A stretch of DNA of 5,158 nt from Acidobacteriota bacterium. GTDB taxonomy: Bacteria; Acidobacteriota; Terriglobia; Terriglobales; Acidobacteriaceae. The stretch lies in contig JAJYZK010000261.1 of the NCBI GenBank assembly GCA_021799945.1, positions 1 to 5,158 of the forward strand, in the 5' to 3' direction. The notes under the pieces were generated by a model. That model ran no database searches, was not told the DNA's origin, and was given only the letters and a program-made list of their open reading frames with translations. A program made the translations under genes and the position numbers. Shown piece after piece: positions 1-5,158 of the stretch. Within the stretch, counting starts at the first letter, position 1. Each line of letters starts with the position of its first letter.

Positions 1-708
1 CCGGGCCTCGTCCGCGCGCCCCTCCGCAGCCGCCTGGTAAACGGCCACCAGGAGTTCGGGAAAAAGATTCCCCGCCGCCCCGATGCAGCCGTCGCCGCCC
101 CGTTTCACGGTGCGAAGCATCAGGTCATCCGGCCCGACGAGAACGGAAAAATCCGGCCGGCCGCCCACCGCCTCCAGCTCCCGCTCCATCTTGCTGAAGT
201 CCCCCGAGCTGTCTTTGAAGCCCACGACTCCGGGAATCCGGCTGCACTCCACCAGAACCGGCAGCGAAAACTGCGGCAGGTTCTGGAAAGGAACGTTGTA
301 GAGAAGCAGCGGAAGCGGGCTTTCGGCGGCCACCCGCCGCACGTAGCGCACGATCTCCGCCGGCGTCAGATGGAGATAGTAGAGCGGCGCAATCACCAGA
401 GCGTCCGCTCCGGCGTCGGCCGCAAACTTCGCCATATTGAGCACCTCGGCATAGCAGGGATCGATGGCCCCCACCAGCAGCGGAACCCTCCGCCGCACCT
501 GCCGGACGGCCTCTACAACAAGCTCGCGCCGCACCTTGCCGCTCACCGCGGGACCTTCCCCGGTGGTGCCGCTTACAAAGATCCCGTGCACCCCGCCGCG
601 CAGCATGTGCTCCACCAGACGTCCCACTCCCTCTACGTCGAGGGTGTCTGGACTGGACAGAGGGGTGATCATTGGGGGCAGAATCCCCTGGAGTTTCCTT
701 CTGGTCAT
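1..708 (-). CDS. DapA/KDG-aldolase superfamily lyase or dehydratase, partial (C-terminus off the window)
   Basis: Translating the minus strand from ATG at 708 gives an uninterrupted 236-residue reading frame that runs off position 1; the family is usually about 290-310 residues, so some 60 are missing. Visible hallmarks of the class I, Schiff-base (beta/alpha)8 barrel are the GTTGEGP loop at residues 48-53 region, tyrosines 110-111, the catalytic YNVP with Tyr137, and GFKDSSGD with the Schiff-base Lys165. Five residues after Tyr137, where true dihydrodipicolinate synthases carry the carboxylate-binding Arg (E. coli Arg138), this protein has Gln142, so lysine biosynthesis is unlikely. The start is preceded by GGGAG (713-717), 4 nt away. 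It is transcribed divergently from a sugar-acid dehydratase, so the inferred substrate is a 2-keto-3-deoxy sugar acid, either cleaved to pyruvate plus an aldehyde or dehydrated to a semialdehyde. The family is secure; the exact reaction is not. Cytoplasmic: no signal peptide or membrane segment. Confidence -1.
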   Translation of the reverse strand, partial: MTRRKLQGILPPMITPLSSPDTLDVEGVGRLVEHMLRGGVHGIFVSGTTGEGPAVSGKVRRELVVEAVRQVRRRVPLLVGAIDPCYAEVLNMAKFAADAGADALVIAPLYYLHLTPAEIVRYVRRVAAESPLPLLLYNVPFQNLPQFSLPVLVECSRIPGVVGFKDSSGDFSKMERELEAVGGRPDFSVLVGPDDLMLRTVKRGGDGCIGAAGNLFPELLVAVYQAAAEGRADEAR

Positions 709-783
709 AGTTCTCCCGACGCGCCGCGGATTTCAGGCATCCCTTCCCTGGCGCGAACCGCTAACCTGCGATGCTGGGAGACC

Positions 784-789
784 ATTATA
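784..789 (-). promoter_or_regulatory. Candidate -10 box (TATAAT) for the leftward aldolase-family gene
   Basis: On the minus strand the sequence reads GAATATAATGG, a perfect sigma70-type TATAAT hexamer in otherwise GC-rich DNA. It would place the transcription start near 776-778 and give a leader of about 70 nt. At the expected 17-nt spacing the -35 position reads AGGATT, a poor match to TTGACA, so activator help is plausible. That -35 region overlaps the first of the direct repeats at 806-866. Sequence match only; no start-site data. Confidence -1.
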
Positions 790-805
790 TTCGCCGCACC
801 GCCGG

Positions 806-866
806 CAATCCTCCCGCCCAGCATCCGGCCGCCCAACATTCCGGCGCGCGGCAATCCGGTAGGATG
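806..866. repeat. Four degenerate 15-16-nt direct repeats in the divergent promoter region
   Basis: Four consecutive units begin at 806, 822, 837 and 852: CAATCCTCCCGCCCAG, CATCCGGCCGCCCAA, CATTCCGGCGCGCGG and CAATCCGGTAGGATG. Each starts with CA(A/T)TCC or CATCC, three continue with GG, and the first two share CCGCCCA. The spacing of 15-16 bp is about one and a half helical turns. The array sits between the divergent aldolase-family and dehydratase genes and overlaps the presumed -35 area of the leftward promoter, so it could be a regulator-binding array. No regulator gene lies in the window. Chance similarity in GC-rich DNA cannot be excluded. Confidence -1.
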
Positions 867-1004
867 TTCAGGGACGCGCGCGCAGGCTCGGAGCCGCGCT
901 CAATATGGACCGGCGGACAATGCGCCGGAACCTCCACAGCTAGAACGAAAACAGCGGCGGTTGCGCCGGAGGCGCGGCGCACGGCAGGAGAAGAGGAATC
1001 GATC

Positions 1005-2807
1005 ATGAGCAAGCAGGACAGGAAGCAGGACGAGAAGAAAGACAGGCCGATGCGGCGGAGCGAACACTGGTACAACGGCTATACGGAACCCGGAGAAACA
1101 GCCGTCTATCTCGCCCATCTGGCGAATTACGGCATCACCCGCCGCGAGCTGCAATCCGGCAAGCCCATGATCGCCCTGGTGCAGACGGGCAGCGACATTA
1201 CTCCCTGCAACCGGATTCACTCCATCCTGGCCGATCGCGTGAAGGCCGGCATCCGCGACGCCGGGGGAATGCCCTTCGAGTTCCCCATGCATCCGATCCA
1301 GGAGACAGGGCGGCGCCCGACGGCGGCTCTCGACCGCAATCTCGCCTATCTGGGGTTGGTGGAGATGCTCTACGGCTACCCCTTCGACGGCGTGGTGCTC
1401 ACCACCGGATGCGACAAGACAACGCCGGCCGCGATCATGGCGGCGGCCACGGTCAATCTGCCAGCCATCGTCCTCTCCGGCGGTCCCATGCTGGACGGCT
1501 ATCTGAACGGCAAGCTGGCCGGCTCGGGCATGGCTCTGTGGGAGGCGCGCCGCCTGCTGGCCGCGGGCAAGATCGACGGCGAGGGACTCCTGGACATGGT
1601 AATGGCCAGCACCCCTAGCATGGGCCATTGCAACACCATGGGGACCGCGCTTTCCATGAACTCGCTGGCCGAGGCCCTGGGTATGTCCCTGCCCGGCTGC
1701 GGAACGATTCCTGCGCCCTACGCGGAGCGCGCCAAAATGGCTTACGAGACGGGCCGGCGGATCGTGGCCATGGTGGAGGAGGATCTTACCCCGTCCCGGG
1801 TGCTGACCCGCCCGGCCTTTGAGAATGCAATCGTCGTCTGCTCGGCCATCGGCGCCTCCACCAACTGCCCACCCCACATCAATGCGATCGCCCGTCACGC
1901 CGGCGTGCCGCTGGACATTAAAGACTGGGAGGCGGTGGGGCACCACATCCATCTTCTGCTGAACGTGCAGCCCTCCGGCCAATATCTGGGCGAGGCCTAT
2001 CACCGCGCAGGCGGAGTGAAGTCCATTCTGGGAGAACTCTTCTCTGCCGGTAAAGGCCGTCCGGAGGCGCTGACGGTCAGCGGCAAGACCGCCGGCGAAA
2101 ACTGCCAGGGCGCGAGGAGCCTGGACCACACCGTCATGCGCCCTTATGACAATCCACTCAAAAAAAATGCGGGGCTGGCTGTCGTCTCCGGCAATCTCTT
2201 CACCTCCGCATTGGTGAAGCTCTCCGTCATCAGCGAAGATTTTCGCAAGCGTTATCTATCGGACCCCGGCTCGGAGGATTGCTTCACCGCCCGGGCGATC
2301 GTCTTCGATGGACCGGAGGATTACCGGGCTCGCATCGAGGACCCCAGCCTGAACATCGACGACCGTTGCATTCTCGTGGTGCGCGGGGCCGGCCCAATCG
2401 GCTATCCAGGCTCCGCGGAGGTGGTCAACATGACCCCGCCCGGCTACCTGGTGAAGCAGGGCATCACCATGCTCCCCTGCATGGGAGACGGCCGGCAAAG
2501 CGGCACATCGGACAGCCCGTCGATCCTGAACATCTCCCCCGAATCGGCGGTTGGCGGCAATCTGGCGATTCTTCAAACCGGCGATCAAATCAAGGTGGAT
2601 CTGGGCGCCCGCCGCGTCGATGTGCTGCTGAGCGAGCAGGAGATCGAGAAGCGCCGCAAAACATTGCAGCCGCCGAAGCTCGAAAATCATTCGCCCTGGG
2701 AGGAGTTCTACCGGAAAAACGTGGGCCAACTGGAGACCGGAGCCTGCCTGGAGTTTGCGGTGAAGTATCACGACATCCGCAAATCGATTCCCCGGCATTC
2801 GCACTGA
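1005..2807 (+). CDS. IlvD/Edd-family sugar-acid dehydratase, D-xylonate/L-arabinonate dehydratase type
   Basis: Complete 600-residue protein, close to the usual ~590 residues of pentonate dehydratases. These [2Fe-2S], Mg-dependent cytoplasmic enzymes convert an aldonic acid to its 2-keto-3-deoxy acid. The three expected cluster cysteines are Cys68 (TPCNR), Cys136 (TGCDK) and Cys209 (GHCN); Lys138 beside Cys136 is the position carbamylated in studied homologues. Other hallmarks are QTGSDI (60-65), RRPTAALDRNLAYLGLVE (103-120), GAGPIGYPGSAEVVNM (461-476) and GDGRQSGTSDSPS (494-506) with the probable catalytic Ser499. The pattern, including the PRH-x-H end, resembles remembered Caulobacter XylD from end to end; exact substrate (xylonate, arabinonate or another) is not decided by sequence. 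The frame stays open upstream to 771, but the ATG at 1005 is chosen because GAGGA (993-997) lies 7 nt before it and family similarity starts there. It is divergent from the DapA-superfamily gene, suggesting consecutive pathway steps. Confidence -1.
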   Translation: MSKQDRKQDEKKDRPMRRSEHWYNGYTEPGETAVYLAHLANYGITRRELQSGKPMIALVQTGSDITPCNRIHSILADRVKAGIRDAGGMPFEFPMHPIQETGRRPTAALDRNLAYLGLVEMLYGYPFDGVVLTTGCDKTTPAAIMAAATVNLPAIVLSGGPMLDGYLNGKLAGSGMALWEARRLLAAGKIDGEGLLDMVMASTPSMGHCNTMGTALSMNSLAEALGMSLPGCGTIPAPYAERAKMAYETGRRIVAMVEEDLTPSRVLTRPAFENAIVVCSAIGASTNCPPHINAIARHAGVPLDIKDWEAVGHHIHLLLNVQPSGQYLGEAYHRAGGVKSILGELFSAGKGRPEALTVSGKTAGENCQGARSLDHTVMRPYDNPLKKNAGLAVVSGNLFTSALVKLSVISEDFRKRYLSDPGSEDCFTARAIVFDGPEDYRARIEDPSLNIDDRCILVVRGAGPIGYPGSAEVVNMTPPGYLVKQGITMLPCMGDGRQSGTSDSPSILNISPESAVGGNLAILQTGDQIKVDLGARRVDVLLSEQEIEKRRKTLQPPKLENHSPWEEFYRKNVGQLETGACLEFAVKYHDIRKSIPRHSH

Positions 2808-3246
2808 AAGTCCGGTCTCCGGAATTCGCTCGATGCAATCGGTCTGGTATCGGCGGCGGCTACAACAACGGCTGCCGCAAGGATTCCAGCAGCAGGGATT
2901 GCTTTACGAACCCTTGCGGTCAGGCGCCGGCTGTCGGCGCAACTGCGGTCACCACCACTGCGGTCGTTATAACTGTTGTCATCGCAATTGTTGTCATCCT
3001 GAGCGAGTTTGGCCGAGAACTCGGCCAAACTCGGCGAAGGATCTTGCGGTTGCTCTCCGCCAGACGCCTCGCGAGCCTTCGACTCGCGGCCACGCGCGTT
3101 AGCCGAAGAAGCCGGCCTACTTGCCGTCAACCACCCCGGCCGTGCCGCATAGGGCTCCAGCCTTCGGCATGCGGGTGGACTGCCGTTGTCGCCGGCGCCT
3201 CCCCACGCGGAGCGCCTGAATCGACCCCGTCGGCTGCGAAAACCGC
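2808..3246. other. Intergenic stretch without a convincing gene
   Basis: This 439-bp stretch lies between the convergent ends of the dehydratase and SdpI-family genes. Open frames here are shadow-like: Arg/Pro/Cys-rich, without ribosome binding sites or family motifs. It contains a tiny palindrome (TCCGG-TCT-CCGGA, 2811-2823) just after the dehydratase stop, two pairs of short direct repeats with 15-nt offset (2942-2998), one REP-like hairpin (2992-3044), a 6-bp hairpin (3070-3088), and an 8-bp bulged hairpin (3194-3216) 31 nt past the SdpI-family stop. None of the hairpins is followed by a T-run, so I do not call a classical terminator. Confidence -1.
2992..3044 (+). repeat. REP-like hairpin element, copy 1
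   Basis: The element starts TGTCATCCTGAGCG and ends CGAAGGATCT. Inside, 3004-3017 and 3020-3033 form a perfect 14-bp inverted repeat (CGAGTTTGGCCGAG with its complement) with two central A bases. An outer 5-bp stem, ATCCT (2996-3000) with AGGAT (3038-3042), is separated from it by a small internal loop. A second copy with the same architecture lies inverted at 3771-3825. Intergenic placement, palindromic form and more than one copy indicate a dispersed REP/MITE-type repeat; it may also act as a transcript-end hairpin between the convergent genes. Confidence -1.
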
Positions 3247-3594
3247 TCACAGCCGCGCCGCATACACATAGGAAAGCGCCGCGGCCACCAGGACGGGAAC
3301 CAGGTCAACCGCCAGCGCCACGTCCGCCATGGACGAGCCCGCGATCCCGAAATGCCTGGCCGCGATCGGGAAGCCCGCCGCCAGCAGCGCGACGGCGGCG
3401 CCGCAGACGATAAACGCCTTGCCGGTGTATGCGTTCGCCTTGTACCAGATTTCGGCGTTGCCTAGGGTCTTCGCGCTCCGGAAGCCATACAGGCGGTTCG
3501 GCCTTACTTTCCGGACCGCCAAAGGAATTCCGAAGGCGATGAACAAGAACCCGAGGAGAATGCCGACGAGCGTGGAGCCGGCAGCGGATTGCAT
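3247..3594 (-). CDS. SdpI-family small integral membrane protein
   Basis: Complete 115-residue protein. Three hydrophobic segments are visible at about residues 8-26, 58-78 and 90-112. Between the first two lies the family signature: RPNRLYGFRSAKTLGNAEIW (31-50), then YKANAYTGK, with the characteristic N-x-x-Y-G-x-R, the W-Y-K-x-N and the following G. This matches the SdpI/YhfL domain. B. subtilis SdpI confers immunity to the SdpC toxin, but most family members have no known role, so the name is a family label and not a function. The frame extends up to ATG 3702, yet the ATG at 3594 is preferred: GGGAGG (3601-3606) is 6 nt upstream and the hydrophobic domain begins right after it, while the extra 36 residues are Arg/Gly/Pro-rich and unlike the family. 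It stands alone on the minus strand, flanked by inverted REP-like elements, with no toxin gene nearby. Confidence -1.
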   Translation of the reverse strand: MQSAAGSTLVGILLGFLFIAFGIPLAVRKVRPNRLYGFRSAKTLGNAEIWYKANAYTGKAFIVCGAAVALLAAGFPIAARHFGIAGSSMADVALAVDLVPVLVAAALSYVYAARL

Positions 3595-3770
3595 CGGTAG
3601 TCCCTCCCTTCGCGGTGCGCAGCCATGAGGGCGGCCCGCGCCGGCCGGTATGCGTCCCGAGAGCGGGACAAACAGGAGCTGCAAAGCATGCGCCCGTTCC
3701 AACAGAGACCGCTCTTTCCTTGTACCAGCTCCCAGTATGGCGAATCGGAAATTCGCTCAAGAACAACCAC
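3595..3770. other. Upstream region of the SdpI-family gene, no gene seen
   Basis: The SdpI-family Shine-Dalgarno lies at 3601-3606 (minus strand). About 60 nt upstream of the start is a perfect palindrome, GTCCCG-AGAG-CGGGAC (3654-3669), which could be an operator or leader hairpin. I find no strong -10/-35 pair on the minus strand. Open frames crossing the region on either strand lack ribosome binding sites and recognisable motifs. Confidence -1.
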
Positions 3771-3825
3771 AGATCCTTCGACTCCGTTTGGCCCAAAAGC
3801 CGGCCAAACTCCGCTCAGGATGACA
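3771..3825 (-). repeat. REP-like hairpin element, copy 2 (inverted relative to copy 1)
   Basis: Read on the minus strand it starts TGTCATCCTGAGCG and ends CGAAGGATCT, the same termini as the element at 2992-3044. The internal inverted repeat pairs GTTTGGCC (3786-3793) with GGCCAAAC (3802-3809) around an 8-nt loop, and the outer stem pairs ATCCT (3773-3777) with AGGAT (3817-3821). The core GTTTGGCC arm is identical in both copies, but loop and spacer bases differ, so they are diverged members of one family and not a recent duplicate. It lies between the divergent SdpI-family and symporter genes. Confidence -1.
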
Positions 3826-3859
3826 GTTCCTTGGTTCTGCAAACCTCTGACTCAGGACA

Positions 3860-3929
3860 CCAGGTGAACCGACCGCATCGTTGCGGTCAAGCGGCCGGCG
3901 GCCACCGCCTTTGGCTTCGATTCACCTGG
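3860..3929 (+). promoter_or_regulatory. Possible structured leader upstream of the symporter gene
   Basis: A 9-bp perfect inverted repeat, CCAGGTGAA (3860-3868) with TTCACCTGG (3921-3929), encloses two further hairpins: GACCGCA-TCGT-TGCGGTC (3871-3888) and GGCGG-CCA-CCGCC (3897-3909). Folded as RNA this is a three-way-junction shape about 100 nt before the symporter start. I do not recognise it as any known riboswitch class. It may be a cis-regulatory RNA, a DNA operator, or chance pairing in GC-rich sequence; no promoter was identified that would put it inside a transcript. Confidence -1.
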
Positions 3930-3976
3930 CAGTTCCGCCTGGCGATTCCGCGCGGCCCTACCGCCGGCGATTTCCG
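3925..3976 (+). repeat. Short 13-nt tandem repeat tract
   Basis: Two adjacent units, CCTGGCAGTTCCG (3925-3937) and CCTGGCGATTCCG (3938-3950), agree at 11 of 13 positions. Two weaker units follow in the same phase: CGCGGCCCTACCG (3951-3963) and CCGGCGATTTCCG (3964-3976); the last aligns well with the second unit if two single-base gaps are allowed. The tract ends 53 nt before the symporter start and overlaps the right arm of the 3860-3929 inverted repeat. Confidence -1.
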
Positions 3977-4029
3977 CCGCGCCTGATAGGCTTATCGAAA
4001 CGCATTCCAAGAGATGGAACGGAGATCCG

Positions 4030-5158
4030 ATGAAGGCTACAGCCGCCATCCCGGGCTCGCGCGTCAACTCGCCCGCCCAGGTCCTTTTCGCCAGCCTGGT
4101 GGGCACGACGATCGAATTCTTCGATTTTTACATTTATGCAACCGCGGCGGTTCTGGTCTTTCCCCGCATATTCTTCCGTCCTTCCGATCCTCTTTCGGCC
4201 ACTCTGTCGTCGTTGGCCACCTTCAGCATCGCATTCCTGGCTCGACCCATCGGATCGGTTCTCTTCGGGCACTTCGGCGACCGCGCCGGCAGGAAGGCCA
4301 CTCTGGTTCTGGCGCTCTCCACCATGGGTCTTTCCACGGTCGCCATCGGCGCGCTGCCCACCTACCGGTCGATCGGAATCGCGGCCCCCTTGCTGCTTTC
4401 GCTGTGCCGTTTTGGCCAGGGGCTGGGCCTCGGCGGCGAGTGGGGCGGAGCCGTTCTGCTGGCCGTGGAGAATGCTCCACCGCGCAAACGCGCTCTGTAC
4501 GGCATGTTTCCGCAGCTCGGCGCGCCCGCCGGATTTCTGCTCTCGGGAGGGGTTTTTCTGCTGCTCTCCCGCCATCTCCGCGACGCGCAATTCTTTTCCT
4601 TTGGCTGGCGCATCCCGTTTCTGGCCAGCGCCGCGTTGGTGTTTCTGGGCTTGTATGTGCGCCTGGCCCTCAGCGAAACGCCGGTGTTTCAAACGGCCTC
4701 CCGCCGCGGCCAGCAGGTGCGGGCGCCGATGCTCTCGCTGCTGCGCCACCATTTCCGGCCTCTGGCGGCCGGCGTCTTCATCAGCCTGGCGACCTTTGTC
4801 CTCTTCTACCTGATGACGGTCTTCGCTCTTTCCTGGGGCACCACGGCGCTAGGCTACAGCCGGAGCAAATTCCTCACCATGCAGTTGCTGGACATTCTCC
4901 TCTTCGCGCTCACCATACCCCTCTCCGCCCTGCTGGCCGAGCGCGGACGCCGCCGGGTCATGATCGCGGTGACCATCTGCATCGCGCTCTTCGGGCTGGT
5001 TCTGGCGCCTCTTTTCACCGCGGGCCCCGGCGGCGCCCTGGCCATGATGGCCCTCGGCCTGGCCTTGATGGGAGTCACCTACGGACCGCTGGGCACCGTA
5101 ATCTCGGAACTGTTTCCCACCCCGGTGCGCTATACCGGCAGCTCTCTGGCCTTTAGTC
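4030..5158 (+). CDS. MHS-family (metabolite:H+ symporter) major facilitator transporter, partial (C-terminus off the window)
   Basis: The reading frame from ATG 4030 is open for 376 codons to the window end; family members are usually about 420-450 residues, so roughly the last two of twelve helices are missing. Signatures in order: GTTIEFFDFYIYATAA (25-40) in helix 1, GHFGDRAGRKATL (80-92) in the loop between helices 2 and 3, RFGQGLGLGGEWGGA (127-141) in helix 4, FGWRIPFL (191-198) before helix 6, and ELFPTPVRYTGSSL (360-373) between helices 10 and 11. This set is typical of the ProP/ShiA/KgtP/YhjE group, inner-membrane proton symporters for organic acids and osmolytes. Substrate cannot be read from sequence; the nearby sugar-acid enzymes make a sugar acid or related carboxylate a reasonable guess. 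GGAG (4021-4024) lies 5 nt before the start. It is on the dehydratase strand but 1.2 kb downstream with an opposing gene between, so it is probably transcribed separately. Confidence -1.
   Translation, partial: MKATAAIPGSRVNSPAQVLFASLVGTTIEFFDFYIYATAAVLVFPRIFFRPSDPLSATLSSLATFSIAFLARPIGSVLFGHFGDRAGRKATLVLALSTMGLSTVAIGALPTYRSIGIAAPLLLSLCRFGQGLGLGGEWGGAVLLAVENAPPRKRALYGMFPQLGAPAGFLLSGGVFLLLSRHLRDAQFFSFGWRIPFLASAALVFLGLYVRLALSETPVFQTASRRGQQVRAPMLSLLRHHFRPLAAGVFISLATFVLFYLMTVFALSWGTTALGYSRSKFLTMQLLDILLFALTIPLSALLAERGRRRVMIAVTICIALFGLVLAPLFTAGPGGALAMMALGLALMGVTYGPLGTVISELFPTPVRYTGSSLAFS

Noticed and set aside
771..1004. N-terminal extension of the dehydratase from ATG 771
   Set aside because: The extra 78 residues are low-complexity, unlike the family, cover the intergenic repeats, and the ATG at 1005 has a good ribosome binding site and the right family length.
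900..2129. Long minus-strand open frame opposite the dehydratase
   Set aside because: It is a GC-rich antisense shadow (His/Gly/Arg/Ala-rich, no family motif) of a clearly real gene.
2811..2823. Palindrome after the dehydratase stop as a terminator
   Set aside because: Only a 5-bp stem and no T-run.
3194..3216. Hairpin downstream of the SdpI-family gene as a rho-independent terminator
   Set aside because: The stem has a bulge and no T-run follows on the minus strand; it is only a GC-rich hairpin.
2279..3271. Long plus-strand open frame overlapping the dehydratase end and the intergenic gap
   Set aside because: It starts inside the dehydratase in another frame, has Arg/Pro-rich shadow composition, and crosses the REP-like element.
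3595..3702. Upstream start of the SdpI-family protein at 3702
   Set aside because: The extra 36 residues do not resemble the family and the ATG at 3594 has GGGAGG at suitable spacing.
3438..3728. Repeated CCTTGTACCAG at 3438-3448 and 3718-3728, suggesting a duplicated gene fragment
   Set aside because: The second copy encodes Trp-Tyr-Lys in one minus frame like the SdpI signature, but similarity does not extend beyond a few codons, so coincidence is more likely.
4014..5156. Plus-strand open frame starting at 4014
   Set aside because: It is a shifted frame over the symporter; the frame from 4030 carries all the transporter motifs, while this one is Arg/Pro/His-rich.

Overview
This GC-rich window (estimated by eye, somewhat above 60% G+C) carries four protein-coding genes of ordinary bacterial type. 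Gene starts are supported by Shine-Dalgarno sequences. The base composition, the repeat style (hairpins of the CATCCTGAGCG...CGAAGGATC kind) and the gene content would suit a soil or sediment heterotroph, for example an acidobacterium. That taxonomic guess is inference from recollection, not proof.

Layout. Positions 1-708, minus strand: the first 236 codons of a DapA/KDG-aldolase superfamily enzyme whose C-terminus lies beyond the window. Positions 709-1004: a divergent control region with a perfect TATAAT box for the leftward gene, four 15-16-nt direct repeats, and small hairpins in the leader of the rightward gene. Positions 1005-2807, plus strand: a complete 600-residue IlvD/Edd-family sugar-acid dehydratase, closest to the D-xylonate/L-arabinonate type. 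Positions 2808-3246: no convincing gene; it holds short 15-nt-period repeats and one REP-like hairpin element. Positions 3247-3594, minus strand: a 115-residue SdpI-family membrane protein. Positions 3595-4029: no convincing gene; it holds the SdpI upstream region, a second inverted copy of the REP-like element, and a structured, repeat-rich stretch. Positions 4030-5158, plus strand: the first 376 codons of an MHS-type major facilitator symporter, cut by the window end.

How the genes may work together: the dehydratase would make a 2-keto-3-deoxy sugar acid, the DapA-superfamily enzyme would cleave or further dehydrate it, and the symporter could import the sugar acid or a related organic acid. 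This is a non-phosphorylative sugar-acid catabolic locus. The SdpI-family gene, bracketed by two inverted REP-like elements, does not fit the pathway and may be an unrelated insertion. I see no transposase, CRISPR array, tRNA, rRNA or clear phage gene, and no convincing sign of a wholly new system. The most notable unexplained parts are the iterated repeats in the divergent promoter and the structured leader of the symporter.
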